Shown here: one piece after another, positions 22,133 through 27,079 of the stretch
Layout of the letters: the number at the start of each line of letters is the position of its first letter
Numbering within the stretch: the first letter of the stretch is position 1
Virus record (IMG/VR): IMGVR_UViG_3300023179_000340
Location: 1 to 31,770 of that record
Length of the DNA stretch: 31,770 nt
Reading direction: 5' to 3' (one strand)
From: a virus
Translations under genes and position numbers: made by a program
The notes under the pieces: model-generated
The model's input: only the letters and a program-made list of their open reading frames with translations
Told to the model about the DNA's origin: nothing
The model's database searches: none

Positions 22133-22329
22133 ATCGTCTAGAGCAAAGTAAATGCTATCTAAGACAATATTTACTTGCAAGAAAACTAGTGCCATGGATT
22201 GCCACAACGGATCATAGCATAGAAGAACGTGCTCGATGGTGTTTGCAAGATTTAGGTGGTATGGCGGGCGACTGGAATACTAGTCGTCACTATACTACTT
22301 ATTACATGTTAAAAGTTGACAGTAAATAA
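22129..22329 (+). CDS. small protein, unknown
   Basis: 66 aa, start overlaps the previous stop (ATGA). Helical and basic, with RARWCLQDLGGMAGDW in the middle. No family recognised. A GTTGT/ACAAC-type hairpin follows near 22337. Confidence 0.65.
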   Translation: MNRLEQSKCYLRQYLLARKLVPWIATTDHSIEERARWCLQDLGGMAGDWNTSRHYTTYYMLKVDSK

Positions 22330-22367
22330 GAAGTTTGTTGTGCTAACAACTTAGCAAGGAGATGAAT

Positions 22368-22565
22368 ATGACAGTTACAGTGGCAAAAATGATGGACGGC
22401 AGAGTAGTCGAAATTGTTAAGACTGCTGACACTGTTGCATTCTCAGACGTCAAGAATTGGATCATGGTGTGCTTTGATTTTGAAAAAGTCAATCGTCGTC
22501 GTGAACAATTTAAGTGGGTACCTGCAGACACCAAGTTTGAATGGGTACGTGAATTTGGGTTTTAA
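22368..22565 (+). CDS. small protein, unknown
   Basis: 65 aa from ATG 22368, chosen over ATG 22362 because AAGGAG is then at proper distance. Alternating strands (TVTVAKMMDG, VVEIVKT) and a basic C-terminal half (FEKVNRRREQFKWVP). Precedes the release-factor gene by 20 bp. Confidence 0.65.
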   Translation: MTVTVAKMMDGRVVEIVKTADTVAFSDVKNWIMVCFDFEKVNRRREQFKWVPADTKFEWVREFGF

Positions 22566-22575
22566 GAAGAAAGTA

Positions 22576-22594
22576 AAGGAACTATATGAAACGA
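22576..22594 (+). repeat. 19-bp direct repeat, left copy
   Basis: AAGGAACTATATGAAACGA: contains the ribosome binding site and first codons of the release-factor gene. Identical copy at 23265-23283. Confidence 0.85.
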
Positions 22595-23254
22595 GTGATT
22601 GAAGTCCGTTCCGCCGAAGGTGGCGAAGACTCTAAACTATTTGTTAAAGATTTGGCACAAGCCTACATTAAATTTGCACAAAGTAAGGGCTGAACTAGCC
22701 GCCTGATAAATGAGTATCTTGGCGAAGTTCATATCTTAGTTGAAGGTACTGATTTATCTGGCTTATACAATGAGTCTGGTGGACACAGAATACAGCGTGT
22801 ACCTCCGACTGAGCGAAAGGGTCGGGTTCACACGAGCACTGTAACTGTTGCCGTTATTGATCCTTGTGTTCCAACCACATATATCAAAGAATCTGATTTA
22901 AAGATTGAATGGTATAGTGGCACTGGCGCAGGTGGACAGCATCGTAACAAGCATCAAAATAGTTGTAGAGTTACGCATATACCATCTGGTATTGTGGCAA
23001 CTGCACAATGTAGAAGTAGACAGAATAGTCAAACAGAAGCCGTTGCAACAATACAACGGCGGGTTGACGAAATATCAAAGATATCGTATAATAGCGGTAT
23101 AGCAAGTGATAGAAAAACACAAGTGGGTTCAGGTATGCGAGGGGACAAAATTCGCACCTATCGCTTTCAAGATGATGTAGTCAAAGATCATATAAGTGAC
23201 AAGACTGCAAGTGTCAAGAAAGTTATGAGTGGTAACTTTGAATTGCTGTGGTAG
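22586..23254 (+). CDS. RF1-type peptide chain release factor with in-frame UGA at codon 36
   Basis: 222 residues in one frame if the UGA at 22691-22693 is read as an amino acid. Good ribosome binding site (AAAGGAAC). Homology continues in the same frame on both sides: RF core EVRSAEGGEDSKLFVKDLAQAY before it and VHILVEGTDLSGLYNESGGHR after it. Motifs: PPT at 73-75 (RF1 PxT, stop codons UAA/UAG) and GGQ at 116-118 (hydrolysis of peptidyl-tRNA), ending GDKIRTYRFQDD. The N-terminal domain of RF1/RF2 is absent, as in PrfH-type factors. The UGA falls where RF1/RF2 have an aromatic residue (RRW/RGF), so Trp insertion would fit. Either a recoding switch analogous to prfB or a nonsense-mutated gene. 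Confidence 0.8.
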
Positions 23255-23264
23255 AAAATTTAAC

Positions 23265-23283
23265 AAGGAACTATATGAAACGA
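23265..23283 (+). repeat. 19-bp direct repeat, right copy
   Basis: Identical to 22576-22594. It starts a dead-end ORF (MKRKSRKL, stop TAG at 23301), so the release factor gene looks inserted between, or duplicated with, the repeat. Confidence 0.85.
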
Positions 23284-23301
23284 AAATCTCGTAAACTATA
23301 G

Positions 23302-23340
23302 TGTCAACTCGAATCCGTATATTGGTCCGGGTTGGCACTT
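23302..23340 (+). terminator. hairpin, possible terminator
   Basis: GTGTCAAC pairs with GTTGGCAC, with an inner CGAATCC/GGTCCGG-like segment, followed by TTTAAAG. Weak T run. Confidence 0.4.
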
Positions 23341-23363
23341 TAAAGACAATTTAATATGCACAA

Positions 23364-23439
23364 CCCGAGGAAACTTTGATTGATGAAGTCCGGACTCTTA
23401 ATCCGAGAGAACGCAGTTTGAATCTGCGCCGCGGGACCA
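23364..23439 (+). tRNA. tRNA-Lys(CTT)
   Basis: Acceptor CCCGAGG/CCGCGGG with one A-G mismatch, D stem ACTT/AAGT, anticodon arm CCGGA-CTCTTAA-TCCGA, T arm CGCAG-TTTGAAT-CTGCG, A73, CCA. Confidence 0.8.
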
Positions 23440-23445
23440 ATATAC

Positions 23446-23533
23446 GGGACAGACACCGAAGTGGCTGCGGTTCCAGACTTTTAATCTGGCGAGAGTAATC
23501 TCCTTGTGGGTTCGACCCCCACCTGTCTCACCA
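23446..23533 (+). tRNA. tRNA with Lys anticodon TTT on a class II body
   Basis: Acceptor GGGACAG/CTGTCTC, Ser-like D arm CCG...CGG, anticodon arm CCAGA-CTTTTAA-TCTGG (TTT), long variable arm (about 16 nt), T arm GTGGG-TTCGACC-CCCAC, A73, CCA. Its 3' part overlaps, antisense, the end of the endonuclease gene on the minus strand. Confidence 0.82.
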
Positions 23534-24389
23534 ATAGTTTTAGTAATTCAGATTTTTTAGAACCTGCTTGATATTCATCATAAGAAATTCTAAAAACATT
23601 TAAATTTAGATGAGTTATTATATATTCATCGCGGATTTTATCTGCTTCTTTATGTTTAGGCTTTTCGTGTTGCTTGCCATCAAGTTCAACTATAAGATTT
23701 ATTTCGGGAAAATAGAAATCCACGAAATACCATTTCTGTGTAATATGATTTCTGATAGTATGTTCAGATTCATATTTTAGAGAAATGTTATTATCTACTA
23801 GCCAAGTTTCAAACGATTTTTCAAGATACGATTTTTTATCTCGACGATAATTGCTTCTTCTATTTTGCTTAATTCGCTCGGTCATGTTGTTTGATGCTAG
23901 TGTAAATTTGCACTCAGGGGAACAGGTTTTAACAATTTTGTTTTGTATTACAGAATTACATATACAACAAAATGATACATTACAAAATAATTTTTTCAAC
24001 CCCGTATACGGATTTTCGCGGTTAAACTTGAGAACGCTGGCAGAAATCTTTTGCTTAACAGAAGCATCAAGAGCAACCCCTTTTCGATCCGTGTTGTAAA
24101 AACTTGCCGAACAGGATCTTGAACAGAATTTATTATGACGTTGGTTATATACAAGATTAGTATCGCATTGTTTGCACTTGCTGGGATTTTCTAAATATTG
24201 ATTTTGAATTTTCTGAGCATTTTGTCTAGAGATTTCAACACCTAATAAGCTTCCGGCAAGACGATTTTTACGATTTCTCGCTTTGCCTTCTTCTGTGTGA
24301 GCAATGAGATAATGAGAATGAATACCTTTTGAGGTTTTTAGTTGTTTGCAGACTATGCAAGAACAAGGAAATGTTGTATAATTAGACAT
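23481..24389 (-). CDS. homing endonuclease: zinc-finger/NUMOD region plus Vsr-like nuclease
   Basis: About 302 aa from ATG 24389; a CATAAATAAGTGT late-type box lies 5 bases upstream on the same strand. N-terminus CSCIVCKQLKTSKGIHSHYL, then a second Cys cluster (CKQCDTNL...NKFCSRSCSASF) and a NUMOD-like helix (VKQKISASVLKFN), closely parallel to the HNH gene at 15380. The C-terminal domain differs: YFVDFYFPEINLIVELDGKQH...IRDEYI...VFRISYDE is a Vsr/EDxHD-type nuclease. The last 17 codons and stop run antisense through a tRNA, so the true folded protein probably ends near KKSELLKLL. Confidence 0.87.
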   Translation of the reverse strand: MSNYTTFPCSCIVCKQLKTSKGIHSHYLIAHTEEGKARNRKNRLAGSLLGVEISRQNAQKIQNQYLENPSKCKQCDTNLVYNQRHNKFCSRSCSASFYNTDRKGVALDASVKQKISASVLKFNRENPYTGLKKLFCNVSFCCICNSVIQNKIVKTCSPECKFTLASNNMTERIKQNRRSNYRRDKKSYLEKSFETWLVDNNISLKYESEHTIRNHITQKWYFVDFYFPEINLIVELDGKQHEKPKHKEADKIRDEYIITHLNLNVFRISYDEYQAGSKKSELLKLLVRQVGVEPTRRLLSPD

Positions 24390-24402
24390 ACACTTATTTA
24401 TG

Positions 24403-24426
24403 CATCGAATCCCACTGCCCCTACCA
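24403..24426 (+). pseudogene. tRNA 3'-half remnant
   Basis: TCGAATCCCACTGCCCCTACCA: T loop, T-stem strand, acceptor strand and CCA. The endonuclease start region occupies the place of the 5' part. The CCA begins the next cassette. Confidence 0.6.
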
Positions 24427-24515
24427 TAAGCAAACACACTTACCCTACGCCCGATTAGTAAGGGAGATAGCGACTAAACGCTGAAGGAAGGTTTAAGAGT
24501 GTGTTTACTTATGGT
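24423..24515 (+). ncRNA. inverted-repeat RNA cassette
   Basis: Left arm ACCATAAGCAAACACACTT, right arm AAGAGTGTGTTTACTTATGG plus T. Variant arm sequence shared with the 21048 cassette. Confidence 0.7.
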
Positions 24516-24528
24516 AACTAAAAATACC

Positions 24529-24605
24529 GGAGATATAGTTCAGTTGGTAGTAACGACAGTTTCATATGCTGTATGTCGCAGGTTCGAATCCTGCTATCTC
24601 CACCA
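24529..24605 (+). tRNA. tRNA with anticodon CAT (Met or Ile2)
   Basis: Acceptor GGAGATA/TATCTCC, anticodon arm ACAGT-TTCATAT-GCTGT, T arm GCAGG-TTCGAAT-CCTGC, A73, CCA. Confidence 0.9.
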
Positions 24606-24682
24606 TAACGAATTGTTCCTGTGATAAACGGAACTACAACTTTTGAGTTAGACGAAATTTCGAATCTTTACTTGGCGCCAAT
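24606..24682 (+). pseudogene. degenerate tRNA-like sequence
   Basis: GTTCC...GGAAC hairpin, an AACT/AGTT hairpin, TTTCGAATC and a GGCGCCA end. The order suggests a decayed tRNA, but I cannot fold a cloverleaf. Confidence 0.35.
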
Positions 24683-24757
24683 CTCTCTGTCGTCCAAAGG
24701 ATAGGACTATTCCCTCCTAAGGAATAAATGTCAGTTCGAATCTGGCCAGAGGGACCA
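24683..24757 (+). tRNA. tRNA-Arg(CCT)
   Basis: Acceptor CTCTCTG/CAGAGGG, anticodon arm ATTCC-CTCCTAA-GGAAT, T arm GTCAG-TTCGAAT-CTGGC, A73, CCA. Confidence 0.88.
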
Positions 24758-24763
24758 TAATAT

Positions 24764-24839
24764 GGTAGAAGTAGCTTAATGGTAAAGCCTTTGACTGTGA
24801 ATCAAAGAGATGCGGGTTCGAGGCCCGTTTTCTACCCCA
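24764..24839 (+). tRNA. tRNA-His(GTG)
   Basis: Acceptor GGTAGAA/TTCTACC, anticodon arm TTTGA-CTGTGAA-TCAAA, T arm GCGGG-TTCGAGG-CCCGT, C73 (His identity). The CCA is incomplete in the DNA (CCAA after C73 counts one C short), so 3' repair would be needed. Confidence 0.88.
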
Positions 24840-24847
24840 AATAACTT

Positions 24848-24921
24848 GCTGGGTTGAGGTAGTGGTAACCTAGATGCTTGGTAAGTATCATCCGGGAGTT
24901 CGATTCTCCCACCTAGCACCA
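24848..24921 (+). tRNA. tRNA-Thr(GGT)
   Basis: Acceptor GCTGGGT/ACCTAGC, anticodon arm GATGC-TTGGTAA-GTATC, T arm GGGAG-TTCGATT-CTCCC, A73, CCA. Confidence 0.92.
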
Positions 24922-24940
24922 AATTGTTCAATCAAATCGC

Positions 24941-24969
24941 TTGCGAAAGCATTGTTATTAGTGTAAAAT
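24941..24969 (+). promoter_or_regulatory. sigma70 promoter for rpoZ-like gene
   Basis: TTGCGA, 17 bp, TAAAAT. Confidence 0.55.
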
Positions 24970-24988
24970 AGACTTTTAAAAGGCAATT

Positions 24989-25204
24989 ATGAAACAACTA
25001 AATGCAACTAACTTGGACATGGAAAAATGTGTGGGTATGATTGGAAATCGATTTGAAATGATTTTGATTGCCAGCGAACGTGCACGTGAATTGAATCGTG
25101 GATATAAATCTAAATTAAATACCAACAGGCGCTCAATCAGTACTGCGTTGCATGAAATACAAGCAGGATTGATTGGTAGGGAATATTTGTCTAAAATTAA
25201 ATAA
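24989..25204 (+). CDS. rpoZ: RNA polymerase omega subunit-like protein
   Basis: 71 aa; AAAGGC upstream of ATG 24989. The sequence follows the omega pattern: MEKCVGMIGNRFEMILIASERARELNRG...RRSISTALHEIQAGLIG matches E. coli omega ([21 protein letters not shown]...TVIALREIEEGLI), including GNRF and EI..GLI. Omega binds the beta' C-terminal region and helps assemble RNA polymerase. A phage copy could replace or compete with host omega and adjust promoter choice, for example with a T4-type late sigma. It is shorter than E. coli omega (91 aa), lacking the variable C-terminus. Confidence 0.85.
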   Translation: MKQLNATNLDMEKCVGMIGNRFEMILIASERARELNRGYKSKLNTNRRSISTALHEIQAGLIGREYLSKIK

Positions 25205-25216
25205 TTTACAAAAAAC

Positions 25217-25303
25217 CCGACCTGTCCACGCAACGGTCTTCTAAGCCGTTGGCATAAACTAGCGTGACGGAGCCAAGAGGTTCAATTCCTCCAGGTCGGT
25301 CCA
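25217..25303 (+). tRNA. D-arm-less tRNA-Arg(TCT)-like
   Basis: Acceptor CCGACCT/AGGTCGG, T73, CCA; anticodon arm ACGGT-CTTCTAA-GCCGT. Instead of a D arm, CACGC (25226) can pair with GCGTG (25262), enclosing the anticodon arm. T arm AGAGG-TTCAATT-CCTCC is imperfect. Same unusual plan as the Arg(ACG) gene at 21509. Confidence 0.7.
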
Positions 25304-25321
25304 TTATTAATCAAGGTAAAC

Positions 25322-25495
25322 ATGAAAAATTCAACAACATTTAAACTAAGTAAACGCAGCAAAACTATTACAGCTTTGAGCAAATTTGTCAATCAAGATC
25401 AACGTGATGCTTTTCGACGTATGATGATTGAAGCAGAGCAAGTCAGTGCTCAACGTGTCCGCGAAAAACGATCAGCTGATAATTCGACAGAATAA
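25322..25495 (+). CDS. small basic protein, unknown
   Basis: 57 aa, AAGGT upstream. Highly charged, predicted helical (LSKFVNQDQRDAFRRMMIEAEQVSAQRVREKR). Function unknown. Confidence 0.55.
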   Translation: MKNSTTFKLSKRSKTITALSKFVNQDQRDAFRRMMIEAEQVSAQRVREKRSADNSTE

Positions 25496-25532
25496 ATACT
25501 TGGTTGAAAAACAATTTAACCGGGGAATTATT

Positions 25533-25706
25533 ATGGAAAAAAAGTGGTATAAGTCTAAAACTATTTGGGTTAATGTGTTGAGCATTGCTGCTCTGTATGC
25601 ACAGATAACATCGGGATTTATATTTTCGATTGAATCTCAAACAGCAATGCTGGCATTGATTAATCTCATGCTTAGAGTTGTAACCAAAGAAGAAATAGTT
25701 TGGTGA
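25533..25706 (+). CDS. small membrane protein (holin-like?)
   Basis: 57 aa from ATG 25533 (GGGGAA upstream); the frame extends further back but overlaps the previous gene. N-terminal KKWYKSKTIWVN, then a hydrophobic segment VLSIAALYAQITSGFIF and a second weaker one (AMLALINLMLRVV), ending TKEEIVW. The KKWYxSKTIWVN pattern occurs in small phage membrane proteins, some near lysis genes; a holin role is only a guess. Confidence 0.65.
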   Translation: MEKKWYKSKTIWVNVLSIAALYAQITSGFIFSIESQTAMLALINLMLRVVTKEEIVW

Positions 25707-25719
25707 AATAGAAGATATA

Positions 25720-25746
25720 CACTACTGTAAATATACAGTATAATAA
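25720..25746 (+). promoter_or_regulatory. palindrome overlapping a -10 box
   Basis: TACTGTA-AATA-TACAGTA directly followed by TAAT (TATAAT overlaps the right arm). Could be an operator or a small hairpin; no clear -35. Confidence 0.45.
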
Positions 25747-25755
25747 GTTATATTA

Positions 25756-25818
25756 GGATGCGTTCAGCAAACTTTATACATTTGACTTCTAATCAAAACT
25801 GTAAAAAAGCATCCTGTT
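25756..25818 (+). repeat. pseudoknot family copy 3
   Basis: P1 GGATGC, GTTC, AGCA, A-rich loop, P1' GCATCC, TGTT. Followed by a homing endonuclease remnant. Confidence 0.7.
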
Positions 25819-25821
25819 AAA

Positions 25822-25980
25822 TACGGTGAGGAAGAAGCTAAAAGAATGAATTCCAAAATACGTAAAGGAAATACAAATGGTTCTGGCAATAAGGGTAAAC
25901 CTAAAAGCGAGGAACATAAAAGAAAAATTGCCGCTAACCGTAAAGGTGGGCGACAGAAAATTAATGCGTCTGTGATGTAA
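25822..25980 (+). pseudogene. homing endonuclease C-terminal remnant (NUMOD3)
   Basis: Open frame without start: YGEEEAKRMNSKIRKGN... with KPKSEEHKRKIAANRKGG, a NUMOD3 DNA-binding motif of GIY-YIG/HNH homing endonucleases. The stop (25978-25980) lies inside tRNA-Leu(TAG), so again an endonuclease gene ends in a tRNA. Confidence 0.75.
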
Positions 25981-26050
25981 TTGGTAGCCATGCGAGTCTT
26001 AGAAGCTCGTGCCGTGAGGCGTGTCAGTTCGAGTCTGACCAGACGCACCA
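25966..26050 (+). tRNA. tRNA-Leu(TAG), class II
   Basis: Acceptor GCGTCTG/CAGACGC, anticodon arm CGAGT-CTTAGAA-GCTCG, long variable arm, T arm GTCAG-TTCGAGT-CTGAC, A73, CCA. Intact parent of the decayed copy at 19078. Confidence 0.93.
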
Positions 26051-26055
26051 AATTT

Positions 26056-26090
26056 GCCCTATAAGAGTTCGAGTCCGGGCTGGGGCACCA
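26056..26090 (+). pseudogene. acceptor/T-loop minihelix with CCA
   Basis: GCCCTA ... TTCGAGT ... TGGGGC-A-CCA: an acceptor-like stem closes directly on a T-loop segment; D and anticodon arms missing and the T stem does not pair well. Confidence 0.55.
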
Positions 26091-26100
26091 AAAGTTATAA

Positions 26101-26232
26101 GGTTAGGTTCAGCAATCCTTAAATTTAACGAAACTGCTAAAAAATGTTTGGGCATCAAACTCCGATACTTTTTAGATAGAGGATTTTCGATATTTACCTC
26201 GATAAAAATTAAAAGTAGACAACTAACCTGTT
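26101..26232 (+). repeat. pseudoknot family copy 4 with enlarged loop
   Basis: P1 GGTTAG, GTTC, AGCA, a loop of about 108 nt, P1' CTAACC, TGTT(G). The loop has its own helices, e.g. TTTTTAGATAGAGG and CCTCGATAAAAA. Confidence 0.65.
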
Positions 26233-26520
26233 GAAAACCCGGTTACACTTTTACGTTAAAAAAGTGGGTGGGGCAGTCACCATAGAGAGTGCTAGGCACA
26301 TACTGTAATGGCCATCGGTCCCGCTAATATGGGATACCGGAAACACAGTAGGTAAGGTACAACGCCTATACCATAAGAATAAATGTTGTGGCCAGGGTAA
26401 CAACTCGGTTTAGTGACTCTTGTGGTGAGAGGCGACTAGACACTTTAATGAAGCATATCGGTAAGGGGCTTGATCAACCTGTACTGTGACGTAGCAACAG
26501 CGGTGTGTTTCAATAAAGTT
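26233..26520 (+). ncRNA. structured non-coding stretch ending in a cassette
   Basis: No gene. CACTTTT/AAAAAGTG hairpin (26249), CGGTCCC/GGGATACCG hairpin (26315-26339), then a cassette with arms ACTTTAATGAAGCATAT (26442-26458) and GTGTGTTTCAATAAAGT (26503-26519). Confidence 0.55.
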
Positions 26521-26531
26521 TAAAAAAACAC

Positions 26532-26560
26532 TTTACAAACATACAAAAGTTTGTTATAAT
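26532..26560 (+). promoter_or_regulatory. sigma70 promoter of boxA-led RNA
   Basis: TTTACA, 17 bp, TATAAT, followed by AAATACATGC, as at the other RNA promoters. Confidence 0.8.
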
Positions 26561-26589
26561 AAATACATGCACTAAGCAATTAGCGCATT

Positions 26590-26626
26590 TGCTCTTTAAA
26601 AATTTAAGTATAAGAAGTTCTTATAC
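26590..26626 (+). promoter_or_regulatory. boxA-like antitermination site plus hairpin
   Basis: TGCTCTTTAAAAATTTA differs from E. coli rrn boxA (TGCTCTTTAACAATTTA) at one base. It is followed at 26608-26626 by a perfect palindrome GTATAAG-AAGTT-CTTATAC, giving a nut-like boxA-hairpin order. Confidence 0.75.
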
Positions 26627-26632
26627 AAATCG

Positions 26633-26717
26633 TTATTCTAAAACACATTTTGATACCTATTAGGTTAACTAGTTGATCGCAGTTAATACGGTGCGTGATG
26701 AGTGTGTTTCAGAATAG
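26633..26717 (+). ncRNA. inverted-repeat RNA cassette
   Basis: Left arm TTATTCTAAAACACATTTTG, right arm GAGTGTGTTTCAGAATAG. It lies directly behind the boxA/hairpin leader. Confidence 0.7.
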
Positions 26718-26723
26718 ATAAAT

Positions 26724-26750
26724 GCGGGGTTCATTTAATGGTAATTTTTA
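26724..26750 (+). pseudogene. tRNA 5' remnant
   Basis: GCGGGGTTCATTTAATGGTA: acceptor strand and D arm of a Gly-like tRNA, then truncated. Confidence 0.45.
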
Positions 26751-26761
26751 GATGACTGAGA

Positions 26762-26844
26762 GCAGGTGTAGCCTAGAGGTCAGGCACCGTCCTTCCAAGT
26801 CGGCAAGCGAAAGCTGAACGCAGGTTCAAATCCTGTCGCCTGCT
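26762..26844 (+). tRNA. tRNA-Gly(TCC) inside an extended acceptor helix
   Basis: Acceptor GCAGGTG/CGCCTGC, anticodon arm CCGTC-CTTCCAA-GTCGG (one mismatch), long variable arm CAAGCGAAAGCTGAAC, T arm GCAGG-TTCAAAT-CCTGT, T73, no CCA. The acceptor is extended by ATGACTGAGA / TCTCAGTCAT (26752-26761, 26844-26853) to 17 pairs. D arm and variable arm resemble the Gly(GCC) gene at 21143. Confidence 0.82.
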
Positions 26845-26891
26845 CTCAGTCATTTAAGTAAACGATAAATTAATTCAACTTTAGTTTTTAG

Positions 26892-26947
26892 GATTCTTTC
26901 AGCAATTAAAAATTTATATTGAAAATAAAAAAAGCGAATCCTGTTAT
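26892..26947 (+). repeat. pseudoknot family copy 5
   Basis: P1 GGATTC, TTTC, AGCA, A-rich loop, P1' GAATCC, TGTT. Followed by a truncated tRNA 5' half. Confidence 0.7.
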
Positions 26948-26951
26948 ATTT

Positions 26952-26991
26952 TGCCTGGGTAGTTTAATGGCAAAGTGATCCGACTTACAGA
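26952..26991 (+). pseudogene. tRNA 5'-half remnant (Val-like)
   Basis: TGCCTGGGTAGTTTAATGGC then CCGACTTACAGA: acceptor strand, D arm and anticodon loop with TAC, then lost. The intact tRNA-Val(TAC) starts 9 bp later. Confidence 0.6.
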
Positions 26992-26999
26992 TATATTAT

Positions 27000-27079
27000 G
27001 GGACATTGGTGCGAGTGGTCGAAGCCGCTATCCTTACAAGATAGAATTACCGAAGGTTCGAATCCTTCATGTCCTACCA
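27000..27079 (+). tRNA. tRNA-Val(TAC)
   Basis: Acceptor GGGACAT/ATGTCCT, anticodon arm CTATC-CTTACAA-GATAG, 7-nt variable loop, T arm GAAGG-TTCGAAT-CCTTC, A73, CCA. Confidence 0.88.

Noticed and set aside
22586-23254. Genome-wide reassignment of UGA to Trp
   Set aside because: Several genes here end in TGA at sensible places (3938, 11546, 13057, 14084) and tRNA-Trp has the CCA anticodon; I found no tRNA with TCA. The UGA in the release factor looks local.
14103-26051. Minus-strand ORFs such as those at 14103-14398, 20332-20526, 20565-20777 and 25764-26051
   Set aside because: They are antisense readings of tRNA genes (typical VGLEPTR / ADSNPQP stretches) and not proteins.
18929-26947. preQ1 or glutamine riboswitch for the TTCAGCA motif
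   Set aside because: GTTCAGC superficially resembles parts of these motifs, but the order of stems, the loop sizes and the TGTT tail do not fit, and most copies are not upstream of a gene.
14177-27079. Suppressor tRNAs (anticodons CTA, TTA, TCA)
   Set aside because: I checked every anticodon loop I could fold. The TTT loop at 23446 (CTTTTAA) might look like TTA in a shifted frame, but the 5-bp stem fixes it as TTT.
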